From: Microlunatus parietis
GTDB taxonomy: Bacteria > Actinomycetota > Actinomycetes > Propionibacteriales > Propionibacteriaceae
NCBI RefSeq assembly: GCF_013407955.1
Contig: NZ_JACCBU010000001.1
Location: 6,696,001-6,760,000, forward strand
Length of the DNA stretch: 64,000 nucleotides
Direction of reading: 5' to 3'
The number at the start of each line of letters is the position of its first letter. Positions within the stretch are counted from its first letter, which is position 1. A program made the translations under genes and the position numbers. This document shows, piece after piece, positions 18,313-27,047 of this stretch. The notes beneath the pieces are model-generated. The model had not been told where the DNA came from. It worked only from the letters and a program-made list of their open reading frames with translations, and did no database searches.

Positions 18313-18500
18313 GCGTCAAGAGTGACCGATGCCGCCGATCCGGCGGAATCGGGCAGACCGCCGAATCGACAGTCGGGCTGTCCCTAGCGCTCGGCGGAGT
18401 GGCTTGCGGGCCGCTCGCGTAGCACCGTGGTGTGACGCTCCCCACGGAGTTCACCCGCTGGGGGGTGGAACGGACGCCGATCCGGAACAACAATGGGCGC

Positions 18501-19571
18501 ATGCGTGCATTCCAGTCCCGCCCCCGTCTGCGGTGGATCATCCCGGTGGCCGCGGCCACGGCCCTGGTGGCCGGCAGCCTGGTCGCCGGTACGGCAGTCG
18601 CCGAGCCGTCGCTGCCCGAACGGTCCGCCGAGCAACTCGTCGCCGAGGTCGCCCAGGCCCGGCCGACCCAGTTCTCCGGGACGGCGGAGACTCGCGCCGA
18701 ACTCGGCCTGCCGGCCCTGCCGGGCAGCCGCCGCGGCAGCGACTTCGAGGCGCTGCTGGCCGGCACCAACACGGTGCGGGTCTGGGCCGGAACCGAGGAC
18801 CAGAGCCGGGTCGCCGTGCACGGAACGTTCGGCGAGTCCGATCTGATCCGCAACGGCTCCGACGTGTGGCTCTGGAACAGCCAGGAGAAGACGGCGATCC
18901 ACCGCACGGTGCCGGACCGGGGCGAACGGCACTCCGACGAGCCGGAGCTCACGCCGCAGCAGCTCGCGGCCCAGGCCATCGCGGCCATCGAACCGACCAC
19001 CGAGGTCAGCGTCGCACGCAACGTGACCATCGCCGGCCGGGCCGCGTACGAACTGGTCCTGCAGCCCAAGGACGACCGGTCGCTGATCGAGCAGGTCCGG
19101 ATCGCCGTGGACGGCGAGCGGTTCCTGCCGCTCCGGGTCCAGGTGTTCGGCGAGGGCGCTGCGGAGCCGTCCGTCGAGGCGGCGTTCACCGAGATCTCCT
19201 TCACCGCGCCCGACCCGAGCGTCTTCGAGTTCACCCCGCCACCCGGCACCGACGTCAAGCGCGAAGGGACCGACCGGGGCGAGAAGCCGGCCCGCCCGGA
19301 CAAGAACGCGAAGCCGGACCGGGGCTCGAAGGACGCTGGTGAGCCGAACGTGATCGGCAAGGGCTGGACCGCGGTTTACCTGGCCGATGGCGGCGACGCC
19401 GGCACGATCACCGACAACGCGACCCTCGAGGCGCTGCCGCGGGTGTCCGGCGCCTGGGGCAGCGGCCGGCTGTTCAGCTCCCGGCTGGTCTCGGCGGTGA
19501 TCGCCGACGACGGCCGGGTCGCCGCCGGCGCGGTGCGGCCGGAACTGCTCTACGACGCGCTCGGCCGATGA
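18501..19571 (+). CDS. Secreted LolA/RseB-like protein (DUF2092 type)
   Basis: A 356-residue exported protein. A Sec signal (RWIIPVAAATALVAGSLVAG) is followed by a LolA/MucB-like beta fold: ELVAEVAQARPTQFSG near the start, SDVWLWNSQEKT, a segment ELVLQPKDDRSLIEQV and a Lys/Asp-rich linker near residue 260. The C-terminal part repeats a small alpha/beta unit ending GRVAAGAVRPELLYDAL. The ATG at 18501 was chosen over GTG at 18432 because the signal peptide follows it. It is 7 bp upstream of an ABC exporter, a layout common in actinobacteria, which suggests the three act on a lipid-like or envelope substrate. Confidence 0.85.
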   Translation: MRAFQSRPRLRWIIPVAAATALVAGSLVAGTAVAEPSLPERSAEQLVAEVAQARPTQFSGTAETRAELGLPALPGSRRGSDFEALLAGTNTVRVWAGTEDQSRVAVHGTFGESDLIRNGSDVWLWNSQEKTAIHRTVPDRGERHSDEPELTPQQLAAQAIAAIEPTTEVSVARNVTIAGRAAYELVLQPKDDRSLIEQVRIAVDGERFLPLRVQVFGEGAAEPSVEAAFTEISFTAPDPSVFEFTPPPGTDVKREGTDRGEKPARPDKNAKPDRGSKDAGEPNVIGKGWTAVYLADGGDAGTITDNATLEALPRVSGAWGSGRLFSSRLVSAVIADDGRVAAGAVRPELLYDALGR

Positions 19572-19578
19572 CCGGCCG

Positions 19579-20529
19579 GTGACCGATCCGATCGTCACGT
19601 CGGGCCTGACCAAACGCTTCGGACGGCAGGTGGCCGTCGACGCCATCGACCTGGTGGTGCCGGCCGGCTCGACGTACGGCTTCCTGGGTCCGAACGGCTC
19701 CGGCAAGACCACCACCATCCGGATGCTGCTGGACCTGATCCGGCCCAGCGCGGGCAGCCACGAGATGTTCGGCCTGCCCATGCCGGCCTCGACCCGGGCC
19801 GTGCTGCCGCGGGTCGGCGCCCTGGTCGAGGGGCCGGCCTTCCATCCGTACCTCTCCGGGCGGGCCAACCTGAACCGGCTGGACGCCGCCGACCGCGCGG
19901 CCGATCCGCGGACCAGCGGCCGCCGGGTCGACTCCGCCCTGGACCGGGTCGGCCTGCTCAGCGCCGCCGGCAAGAACTTCCGGGCCTACTCGCTCGGCAT
20001 GCGGCAACGGCTCGCGCTGGCCGCGGCGCTGTTGATGCCGCGGGACCTGTTGGTGCTGGACGAGCCGACGAACGGGCTCGATCCACAGGGCACCCGGGAG
20101 GTGCGGCACCTGATCGCCGGCCTGGCCGCCGAGGGCGTGACCGTGCTGGTCTCGTCCCATCTGCTGTCCGAGGTGCAGCAGCTCTGCACCCACGTCGGGG
20201 TGATGAACAACGGCCGGCTGATCGCCCAGGGTCTGACCGGCGACCTCGGCTCGGCGGCGGTACGGACGGTCCGGGTCGAGACCGACCGGCCGGCCGAGGC
20301 GGCCGCGGTGCTGGACCGGCTCGGCCTGCGCCGGGTGCGCACCGACGCGGCGGCCGTGCGCGCGGAACTGGACGGGCCGGAGCCGGACTCGACCGCGGTG
20401 CCCGTACGGGAGATCGTGCCGGCCCTGGTCGCGGCCGACGTGCCGGTGCTCGGGTTCGCCGTCGACGCGCCGAGCCTGGAGGACGTGTACGTCGAGCTGA
20501 CCGGGGAGGGCTTCGATGTCAGCGGCTGA
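19579..20529 (+). CDS. ABC transporter ATP-binding protein (BcrA/CcmA type)
   Basis: A 316-residue ATPase of an ABC-2 exporter. Walker A is GPNGSGKTT near residues 35-43, the signature YSLGMRQR near 136, Walker B LLVLDEPTNGLD near 155-166 and switch His in SSHLLSE. The C-terminal about 80 residues form the regulatory extension of this group. The GTG at 19579 lies 7 bp after the LolA-like gene. It pairs with the permease that overlaps its 3' end by 14 bp. The substrate is unknown. Confidence 0.92.
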   Translation: MTDPIVTSGLTKRFGRQVAVDAIDLVVPAGSTYGFLGPNGSGKTTTIRMLLDLIRPSAGSHEMFGLPMPASTRAVLPRVGALVEGPAFHPYLSGRANLNRLDAADRAADPRTSGRRVDSALDRVGLLSAAGKNFRAYSLGMRQRLALAAALLMPRDLLVLDEPTNGLDPQGTREVRHLIAGLAAEGVTVLVSSHLLSEVQQLCTHVGVMNNGRLIAQGLTGDLGSAAVRTVRVETDRPAEAAAVLDRLGLRRVRTDAAAVRAELDGPEPDSTAVPVREIVPALVAADVPVLGFAVDAPSLEDVYVELTGEGFDVSG

Positions 20530-21388
20530 GGCGGTGCAGGGGGAGCGGGCCGAGCAACTCGAGGCCGGCGGCCGGTTCCGGCTGCCGGGGCGGCTGCTCG
20601 GTTCCGAGCTGCGGCTGATCTTCACCCGCCGGCGCAACATCGCCGGGATGGCGGTGCTGGCCGCGGTCCCGATCCTGCTCGCCGTGTCGGTCAAGGTCTG
20701 GGGCGGCGACGGCGGCGGCCCGGACTTCATCTCCTCGATCACGCAGAGCGGCCTGTTCGTCGCCCTGGCGGCGCTGGCCATCGAGCTGCCGCTGTTCCTG
20801 CCGCTGGCGGTCGCGACGATCGCCGGCGACTCCATCGCCGGCGAGGCCAACCTCGGCACCCTGCGCTACCTGCTCACCGTGCCGGTCGGCCGGACCCGGC
20901 TGCTCTTGATCAAATACGCCTCGATCGTGATCTTCGCGCTGGCCGCCACCCTGCTCGTCGCCGCCGTCGGCGTGCTGATCGGCGTGATCTTGTTCGGCAC
21001 CGGTCCCATGATCACCTTCTCCGGCACTCAACTCGGCTTCGCCGCGGGCCTGGGCCGGTTGTTGATCATCATCGGCTATCTCGCCGCCGGCTTCGCCGCC
21101 CTGGGAGCGATCGGGCTGTTCGTCTCGGTGCTCACCGAGCAGCCGATCGCCGCAACCGTCGCCACGGTGTTGATCAACGTCGTGATGTTCGTCTGCGACA
21201 CCATCCCGCAACTGGACTGGCTCCACCCCTGGCTGCTCACCCACTGGTGGACCGCCTTCGGCGACCTGCTCCGAGACCCGATGGCCTTCGACTCCGTCGG
21301 CCGCGGCCTGCTCACCGCCGCCGGCTACGCCCTGGTCTTCTGGCTCGCCGCCTGGGCCCGCTTCTCCGGCAAGGACGTCTCCTCCTAA
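20516..21388 (+). CDS. ABC-2 type transporter permease
   Basis: A 290-residue membrane protein with six predicted helices, beginning after a polar head of about 35 residues. A loop VAGDSIAGEANLGTLRYLLT-like segment, typical of ABC-2 permeases, lies near residue 105. The start overlaps the ATPase gene, so the two are translationally linked. Two bp after the stop begins a palindromic element found 3' of three other genes in the window. Confidence 0.9.
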   Translation: MSAAEAVQGERAEQLEAGGRFRLPGRLLGSELRLIFTRRRNIAGMAVLAAVPILLAVSVKVWGGDGGGPDFISSITQSGLFVALAALAIELPLFLPLAVATIAGDSIAGEANLGTLRYLLTVPVGRTRLLLIKYASIVIFALAATLLVAAVGVLIGVILFGTGPMITFSGTQLGFAAGLGRLLIIIGYLAAGFAALGAIGLFVSVLTEQPIAATVATVLINVVMFVCDTIPQLDWLHPWLLTHWWTAFGDLLRDPMAFDSVGRGLLTAAGYALVFWLAAWARFSGKDVSS

Positions 21389-21390
21389 TT

Positions 21391-21454
21391 CCGCCGACCA
21401 GTCACCAAAGCAGCGGTTTTGTCGGCGTGTCGCTGCAGAACTGACCGGTCGGCG
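21391..21454 (+). repeat. 3'-terminal palindromic element, copy 1 (short type)
   Basis: A 64-bp hairpin-forming element. Its left arm CCGCCGACCAGTCACCAAAG continues to CAGCG; the right arm ends GACCGGTCGGCG. The loop is TTTTGTC. It starts 2 bp after the ABC permease stop, oriented with that gene. Three further copies occur in this window. Confidence 0.8.
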
Positions 21455-21545
21455 AGCGGGGGTAGGGCTCCCTGAGGACGGCCCGGATGGTCCGGAGCCG
21501 AAGAAAGACGGCCGTTGCGGTACGGATTCCGGGCAGGATGGCGTC

Positions 21546-21974
21546 ATGACCTCGGGACAGCTGGATCAGACGGCGGCGAAGCACAGCGGTGTGGAGAAGG
21601 TCGGCTGGGTACACATCGTCGACCGGCGGTTGCTGGTCGGCCGCAACCAGGGGCGGACGTTGTTCTACCTGCCGGGCGGCGCCCGCGAGGACGGGGAGTC
21701 GGACCTGCAGACCCTGGCCCGCGAGGTGGCCGAGGAACTCGGCGCGACGATCCGGCTCGAGTCGGCCAGCCATGTCGGGACCTACGTGGTGTTCCGCGAC
21801 GGCCGCGACGACCTGATCACCTTCATCGCGTACACCGCCGAGCACGAGGGCGACCTCGCCCCGCACAGCGAGGTGGAGGAGTTGGCCTGGGTGACGTCCG
21901 CCGACGGCGACCGGGTGACCGAGGCCGAACGCGAACTGATGGCGACCCTCGTCGCGCGAGGCCTGATCGACTGA
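21546..21974 (+). CDS. Nudix hydrolase, tandem copy 1
   Basis: A 142-residue Nudix protein. The Nudix box G-x5-E-x7-REVAEELGA is complete at about residues 42-64, so it should hydrolyse a nucleoside diphosphate derivative linked to X in the cytoplasm. The ATG at 21546 is the only start upstream of the fold. It is immediately followed by a closely similar second copy; the pair lies between two palindromic elements. The substrate cannot be predicted. Confidence 0.92.
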   Translation: MTSGQLDQTAAKHSGVEKVGWVHIVDRRLLVGRNQGRTLFYLPGGAREDGESDLQTLAREVAEELGATIRLESASHVGTYVVFRDGRDDLITFIAYTAEHEGDLAPHSEVEELAWVTSADGDRVTEAERELMATLVARGLID

Positions 21975-22003
21975 AGTCGGCGCCGGTGGGGGAGGATCGG
22001 GCG

Positions 22004-22408
22004 ATGACTCCGAAGCACAGCGGTGTGGAGAAGGTGGCCGGGGTGCACATTGTCGACCGGCGACTGCTGGTCGGCCGGAACCGGGGGCGGGCGCTGTTCT
22101 ACCTGCCCGGCGGAGCCCGTGAGCCGGGCGAGTCGGACCTGCAGACGCTGGCTCGTGAGGTGACCGAGGAACTGGGCGTGACGATCCGGCCGGACACGGT
22201 GAGCCACGTCGGCACGTATCTGCCGTTCCGGGACGGCCGGGACGACCTGCTGACCTACATCGCCTACACGGCGCGCCACGACGGCGAGATCGCGCCGCAC
22301 AGCGAGGTCGAGGAGATCGCCTGGGTCACCACCGCTGACGGCGACCGGGTCACCGGCGCGGTCCGCGAGGTGATGGGGACCCTCGTGGAGCGTGACCTGA
22401 TCGACTGA
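22004..22408 (+). CDS. Nudix hydrolase, tandem copy 2
   Basis: A 134-residue paralog of the preceding gene, alike over almost its whole length (HSGVEKVAGVHIVDRRLLVG against HSGVEKVGWVHIVDRRLLVG). Its Nudix box reads REVTEELGV and is intact. The ATG at 22004 has GGGGGAGG about 8 bp upstream. The duplication appears recent, and the N-terminal leader of copy 1 is missing here. Both may be on one transcript. Confidence 0.92.
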   Translation: MTPKHSGVEKVAGVHIVDRRLLVGRNRGRALFYLPGGAREPGESDLQTLAREVTEELGVTIRPDTVSHVGTYLPFRDGRDDLLTYIAYTARHDGEIAPHSEVEEIAWVTTADGDRVTGAVREVMGTLVERDLID

Positions 22409-22531
22409 CCAGCCGCTGCGACAGCACGGTCGGAAATCGGTACCGGGATTCAGGTGCGCTCACCCGTCTCCCGGTGGACCTGCACCGCCTCGCTCCTCGG
22501 ACCGGCCGCCCGCTGCCGCCGTACGTCAGAA

Positions 22532-22616
22532 CCGATCAGTCACTTCTGCAGCGACACGCCGTCCCTTCGACAAGCTCAGGACAGGCACCACCGCTGCTGT
22601 TGTGACCGGTCGGCGG
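22532..22616 (-). repeat. 3'-terminal palindromic element, copy 2 (long type, with nested repeat)
   Basis: The inverted orientation of copy 1, lying 17 bp after the stop of the minus-strand DEAD-box gene. On the minus strand it begins CCGCCGACCGGTCACAACAG. The loop holds a complete CCTGAGCTTGTCGAAGGG repeat (22563-22580). Confidence 0.8.
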
Positions 22617-22633
22617 GGATGGAGGGAGGGGTG

Positions 22634-24244
22634 TCAGGACTCGCTGTCGCTGGCGGTCGCTTCGACCGGCTCGCCGTTGCGCAGCCGGCGCCGCGTCCGG
22701 GACCGGCGCGGGCGGTCCGCCGCCGGGCTCCGCTCCCGCCGCCGCTCGCTGCGATCGCCGCGGTCGCCACGCTCGGAACGATCGCCGCGCTCCGAACGGT
22801 CCCCGCGCTCCGAGCGGTCGGACCGCTCCGAGCGATCGGAACGTTCCGAGCGGGCGGGCCGGTCGTCGTCCTTGGGCGGCCCGACCCGACCCTTGACCGA
22901 CCGGTCGATGCCGAGGTCGTGGAAGAGGTGATCGGAGGTCGAGTACGTCTCCTGCGGCTGCTCGAACGGCAGCCCAAGGGCGTTGTTGATCACCTTCCAG
23001 CGGGTCTGGTCGGCCCAGTCCACGAAGGTGATCGCGACCCCGGTCGCCCCGGCCCGGCCGGTCCGGCCGATCCGGTGGATGTAGGTCTTCTCGTCGTCCG
23101 GGCACTCGTAGTTGATCACGTGGCTGACGCCCTCGACGTCGATCCCGCGGGCCGCGACATCGGTCGCCACCAGGACGTCGACGCCGCCGCCGCGGAACTG
23201 CTTGAGCGCCTTCTCGCGGGCGATCTGGGAAAGATCGCCGTGGATCGGGCGAGCGGAGAAGCCGCGGTCGACGAGGTCGTCCGCGATCCGCTGCGCGCTG
23301 CGCTTGGTCCGGCTGAAGATCATCACCCGGTTGCGGCTCTCGGCCTGCAGGATCCGGGCCACCACCTCCGGCTTGTCCAGATCGTGCGCCTGGTAGACGA
23401 ACTGGGCCGTGGTCGGGACCGTAGCCTCCTCGCCGCTCGCCTCGGCCCGGATGTTCACCGGGTGCCGCAGGTGCCGGCGGGCCAGGTTGACGATCGCGCT
23501 CGGCATGGTCGCCGAGAACAGCATCGTCTGGCGCAGTTCGGGGGTCTTGGACAGGATCCGCTCGACGTCGGGCAGGAAGCCCAGGTCGAGCATCTCGTCG
23601 GCCTCGTCCAGCACCATCACCTTGATGTGACTCAGGTCGAGCACCCGCCGGTCCACCAGGTCCAGCAGCCGCCCGGGCGTACCGACCACGATCTCGACGC
23701 CCTCGGACAGCGCGGCGAACTGCGGTTCGTACGCGACACCGCCGTACACCGTGCAGATGCGCACCTTGCGGCTGGTCGAGGCGGTCGTCAGATCCTTGGC
23801 GACCTGGCCCGCGAGCTCGCGGGTCGGCGCCACGACCAGGCCCTGCGGCGCGCCGGGCTTGGCCAGTTCCTCGAAGTCGCGCTCGTCGGGCGCGACGACG
23901 CGCTGCAGCATCGTGATGCCGAACGCGAGGGTCTTCCCGGTGCCGGTGCGGGCCTGACCGATCAGGTCGGACCCGGTCAGGGCGATCGGCAGCGCCATCG
24001 CCTGGATCGGGAAGGGATGGGTGATGCCGACCTTGCCCAGGGCCTCGGTGATGGCCGGCATCACGCCGAGGTCGGCGAAGGTCTGCTCGGCGATCGGTTC
24101 TGGGTGGTCGGTCTGCGGTCCGCCGGACGGTGTTGTTCCGGTCTGGGGCGCGTTCTCCGCTAGCGTCTCGTTCGTCAGGATCTTCCCTTTGTCAGTCTGC
24201 GATTTCGTGTAAGTCTTCGTGGTACGGCGGTCCGGCAGCAGCAT
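22634..24244 (-). CDS. rhlE: DEAD-box RNA helicase (RhlE-like)
   Basis: A 536-residue ATP-dependent RNA helicase. It shows Q motif FPIQAMALP, Walker A ARTGTGKT, APTRELA, DEAD, SAT, and motif VI HRIGRTGRAG. The C-terminal tail contains tandem hexapeptides of the type SERGDR (about nine units) followed by a basic stretch; such tails bind RNA. The ATG at 24244 is the best start, although homologous sequence begins about 22 residues later near ETLAENAP, where only CTG is found. It diverges from a ferritin-like gene, the arrangement seen at rhlE in mycobacteria. Confidence 0.93.
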   Translation of the reverse strand: MLLPDRRTTKTYTKSQTDKGKILTNETLAENAPQTGTTPSGGPQTDHPEPIAEQTFADLGVMPAITEALGKVGITHPFPIQAMALPIALTGSDLIGQARTGTGKTLAFGITMLQRVVAPDERDFEELAKPGAPQGLVVAPTRELAGQVAKDLTTASTSRKVRICTVYGGVAYEPQFAALSEGVEIVVGTPGRLLDLVDRRVLDLSHIKVMVLDEADEMLDLGFLPDVERILSKTPELRQTMLFSATMPSAIVNLARRHLRHPVNIRAEASGEEATVPTTAQFVYQAHDLDKPEVVARILQAESRNRVMIFSRTKRSAQRIADDLVDRGFSARPIHGDLSQIAREKALKQFRGGGVDVLVATDVAARGIDVEGVSHVINYECPDDEKTYIHRIGRTGRAGATGVAITFVDWADQTRWKVINNALGLPFEQPQETYSTSDHLFHDLGIDRSVKGRVGPPKDDDRPARSERSDRSERSDRSERGDRSERGDRSERGDRGDRSERRRERSPAADRPRRSRTRRRLRNGEPVEATASDSES

Positions 24245-24374
24245 CGGGGAGCCTCTCGGCTCCGGCGCACGATGTCGCCGGTACGGCAGGGCGCACAAAC
24301 CCCGCACCAGGTGGCATTGTAACCCGCCCACCTAGCGAACCCGCGAATCCGGCGCGACCGGGCAGACTACTGCC

Positions 24375-25055
24375 ATGACCGCCGCCGTACCGTCCGACCC
24401 GGAATATCTCGCCGGGGCCGTCGACCTGCTGGGTGTGCTGGGGTACGGCGCGCTGACGGCGTTCGAGCGGCTGGCCGAGGACGCGCGGACCGCGCCGACG
24501 CTCGCGGACAAGGTGGAGATCGCCCAGCTCGCGGCTCGGCAGATGGACCACTTCGACCGGGTCGCGGTCCGGCTGACCGACCTCGGCAGCGACGTGATGA
24601 CGGCGATGCGGCCGTTCCACGCCCCGTTCGACGCGTTCCACGCCCACACGGCGCCGAAGGACTGGCTGGAGGGCCTGCTCAAGACGTACGTGGGCGACGG
24701 GTTCGCCGCGGACTTCTACCGCGAGGTGGCCGCCTTCGTCGACGCGGACACCCGGGCCCTGGTCAACGAGGTGCTGGCCAACGAACTGCAGGCCGAGTAC
24801 GTGGTGACCCGCGTGACGGAAGCGATCCGGGCCGACCGGCGGGTGGCCGGCCGGCTGGCGCTGTGGGGCCGCCGGCTGGTCGGCGAGGCGCTGAGCCAGG
24901 CGCAGCGGGTGGCCGCCGACCGGGACGCGCTGACCAGCCTATTGACCGGCACGGTCGATCGCCCCGGCCTTGATCTGGCGGCGATCAGCCGGATGTTCAC
25001 CCGGCTGGTCGAGCGGCACACGGCCCGGATGGCGCGGCTCGGCCTGCAGGCCTGA
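24375..25055 (+). CDS. Ferritin-like fold protein (MiaE-like)
   Basis: A 226-residue four-helix protein of the ferritin-like fold family conserved in actinobacteria beside rhlE (Rv3210c-like). Helical segments carry candidate metal ligands (AFERLAEDA, RQMDHFDR, ELQAEYV). Part of the family is compared with the tRNA hydroxylase MiaE; function in actinobacteria is not established. The ATG at 24375 is the only good start. Its last 117 bp are overlapped antisense by the sensor-kinase frame. Confidence 0.82.
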   Translation: MTAAVPSDPEYLAGAVDLLGVLGYGALTAFERLAEDARTAPTLADKVEIAQLAARQMDHFDRVAVRLTDLGSDVMTAMRPFHAPFDAFHAHTAPKDWLEGLLKTYVGDGFAADFYREVAAFVDADTRALVNEVLANELQAEYVVTRVTEAIRADRRVAGRLALWGRRLVGEALSQAQRVAADRDALTSLLTGTVDRPGLDLAAISRMFTRLVERHTARMARLGLQA

Positions 25056-26246
25056 CCCCTTCGGCTGCGGTGCCGGCCCGGCTCCGGCGGGAAGTTTCAG
25101 GACCGCGATCAGGCCGCCGCCGCTGCGGGCTGCCAGCTCGAGCGTCCCGCCGTGCCGGGCGACGATCGAGTTGACGATGGACAGCCCCAACCCGACATTG
25201 CGGCCGGCCCGGCCGCGGGCCGCGGCCAGCCTGGTCTCCGTACCGCGGTAGAACGGTTCCCGCAGCAGTTCGACGGTGTGCCCGGCGAGCAGGACGCCGG
25301 TGTTTTCGATCTTGAGTTCGACGGTGTCGCCGACCCGCGCGGCGTCGATCCAGACTGTCCCGCCGTCGGCGTTGTGCGTGATCGCGTTGTCGATCAGGTT
25401 GCTCACCGCCTGGCCGAGCATGGTCTGGTTGGCCTCGACGACCAGCCCGGCCGGCTGCCGGTTGATCATGGTCACGCCGGCCCGCTCGGCCTGCTCGGCC
25501 AGGTCGAACACCGCGTCGTCGACGATCGCCGACAGATCCTCCGGCTCGACCTTGATCGCCACGTCGTCGGTCCGGGTCAGCGCCAGCAAGGCGTTGATCA
25601 ACCGCTCGCTCTGCCGGCCGGCCTTCAGCGCGGTCCGTACCGAACCCTCCATGGTGGCCGGCACCCGGCCCTGCGCGAGTGGGATCTCCAGCGCGGTCCG
25701 GCTGACCGTGAGCGGGGTCCGCAGCTCGTGCGAGGCGTTCGCGACGAACCGCTGCTGGGCGGTGAACGCCGCCTCCAGCCGGTCCAGCATCGCGTCGAAC
25801 GTGTCGCCCAGTTCCTTGATCTCGTCCCGGGGTCCGGGCAGCGACAGCCGGCGGTGCAGGTCCCGGGTGGACAGGTCCCGCGCCATCGTCGTCACCTCGG
25901 TGATCCGGCCGACGGCCCGCCCCGCCAGCAGGTACGACAGCGCCGCGGAAAGCGCCGTGCACCCGATCAGCGCCAGCACCGACCAGGGCATCAATCCGCC
26001 CAGCACCGTGTTCGCCAGCTCGGACTCGACCGCGAGCCGGCTGGTCGTCTGGAAGGACTGGGTTTCGTACGGATCGGCCGGGTAGACCTGCGTCGGCGCG
26101 GACTGCCCGGCGACCGCGAGCGAGACGCGGAACAGCTGGGTGATGATCACGTACTCGATGCCGAGCAGCAGCAGGCCGGTCAGGGCGACCAGGCCGGTGA
26201 TCATGATCGTCAAGCGGGTACGGAAGCGCAGGCCCATGATCATCAT
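24939..26246 (-). CDS. Two-component sensor histidine kinase
   Basis: A 435-residue membrane kinase. TM1 near residues 12-33 and TM2 near 85-110 flank an extracellular domain of about 50 residues; then HAMP, the HisKA box NASHELRTPL (phosphoacceptor His near 172) and HATPase_c with N box NLIDNAITHN, G boxes GRNVGLGLSIVNSI. The conserved fold ends near residue 388; the last 45 or so residues run antisense into the ferritin-like gene. The start overlaps the regulator stop by 4 bp. It should sense an envelope signal and control the divergent lipoprotein/ABC operon. Confidence 0.92.
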   Translation of the reverse strand: MMIMGLRFRTRLTIMITGLVALTGLLLLGIEYVIITQLFRVSLAVAGQSAPTQVYPADPYETQSFQTTSRLAVESELANTVLGGLMPWSVLALIGCTALSAALSYLLAGRAVGRITEVTTMARDLSTRDLHRRLSLPGPRDEIKELGDTFDAMLDRLEAAFTAQQRFVANASHELRTPLTVSRTALEIPLAQGRVPATMEGSVRTALKAGRQSERLINALLALTRTDDVAIKVEPEDLSAIVDDAVFDLAEQAERAGVTMINRQPAGLVVEANQTMLGQAVSNLIDNAITHNADGGTVWIDAARVGDTVELKIENTGVLLAGHTVELLREPFYRGTETRLAAARGRAGRNVGLGLSIVNSIVARHGGTLELAARSGGGLIAVLKLPAGAGPAPQPKGSGLQAEPRHPGRVPLDQPGEHPADRRQIKAGAIDRAGQ

Positions 26247-26902
26247 CCCATCCGGTAGCCGAGCCCGGACTCGGTGATGATCACCGAGGGCTCGCCGAGT
26301 TTGCGGCGCAGTGCGTGCACCACGACCTTGACCACGCTGCGGGACCGTTCGCCGTCGTCGGTCCAGACCTGGTCCAGCAGCTCGGCCGGCGTGACCACAC
26401 CACCGGCCGACTCCAGCAGCACCTGCAGCACGCCGAGCTCCTTCGGGGTCAGCCGGAGCGGCTTGCCGTCCCGCTCGGCCAGCCGGCGGGCCGGGTCCAA
26501 CCGGACCCCGGAGTGTTCCAGGATCGCCGCGGCGACCGAGCCGCCGCCGCGCCGGCCGAGGGCGCGGATCCGGGCCAGCAGTTCCAGGTAGGCGAACGGC
26601 TTGGCCAGGTAGTCGTCGGCCCCCAGGTCGAGTCCGGTGACCCGGTCCGACAACGTACCGGCGGCGGTCAGCATGAGGATCCGGGCCGGATGACCGATCG
26701 CGGCCAGGGCCCGGCAGACGGCGTCGCCGGAGAGGGCCGGCAGGTCCCGGTCCAGCAGCACGACGTCGACATCATGATCACCGAGGAAGGTCAGCGCGGC
26801 GTCGCCGTCGTGCACCGCGTCGACGGTGAAGCCCTCGCCGCGCAGCCCGGTCGTCAGCGTCTCGGCGAGGTCGGTCTCGTCCTCGACGATCAGGATCCGC
26901 AT
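26243..26902 (-). CDS. OmpR/PhoB family response regulator
   Basis: A 219-residue regulator. The receiver domain has DE near residues 8-9, phosphoacceptor Asp in VVLLDRDLPALSG near 51, Thr in MLTAAG and Lys in LAKPFAYLE. The winged helix (Trans_reg_C) occupies residues 125-219 and ends SGLGYRMG. The ATG at 26902 is chosen because MRILIVEDE is the standard start; the frame is open upstream into the promoter region. It is first gene of the two-component operon and diverges from the lipoprotein/ABC operon. Confidence 0.94.
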   Translation of the reverse strand: MRILIVEDETDLAETLTTGLRGEGFTVDAVHDGDAALTFLGDHDVDVVLLDRDLPALSGDAVCRALAAIGHPARILMLTAAGTLSDRVTGLDLGADDYLAKPFAYLELLARIRALGRRGGGSVAAAILEHSGVRLDPARRLAERDGKPLRLTPKELGVLQVLLESAGGVVTPAELLDQVWTDDGERSRSVVKVVVHALRRKLGEPSVIITESGLGYRMG

Positions 26903-26950
26903 CCGCGCCGTCCCCTTTCCTCGGAAGCGTTCCCAGGATGCCACCGGCCC

Positions 26951-26991
26951 GGTTAGCCCGGGGTTAGCTGCGGCCGAACCGCCGCCTAACC
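26951..26991. promoter_or_regulatory. Candidate response-regulator operator
   Basis: GGTTAGC occurs at 26951-26957 and at 26962-26968, an exact direct repeat with an 11-bp period, the spacing expected for tandem OmpR/PhoB-type subunits. A related inverted copy, CCTAACC, lies at 26985-26991. The cluster is between the regulator gene and the lipoprotein operon, so one site could control both. Confidence 0.6.
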
Positions 26992-27047
26992 GGCCCACGG
27001 ATAGACCTGGTCGCACCGAACCGACACGAACGATCGAGGAGATCACC

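Noticed and set aside
18313..18500. Terminator or operator hairpins before the LolA-like gene
   Set aside because: Several short GC-rich palindromes occur but no T tract or convincing arm length.
22454..24163. 569-residue plus-strand open frame opposite the DEAD-box helicase
   Set aside because: The helicase motifs on the minus strand are unmistakable; this frame has none.
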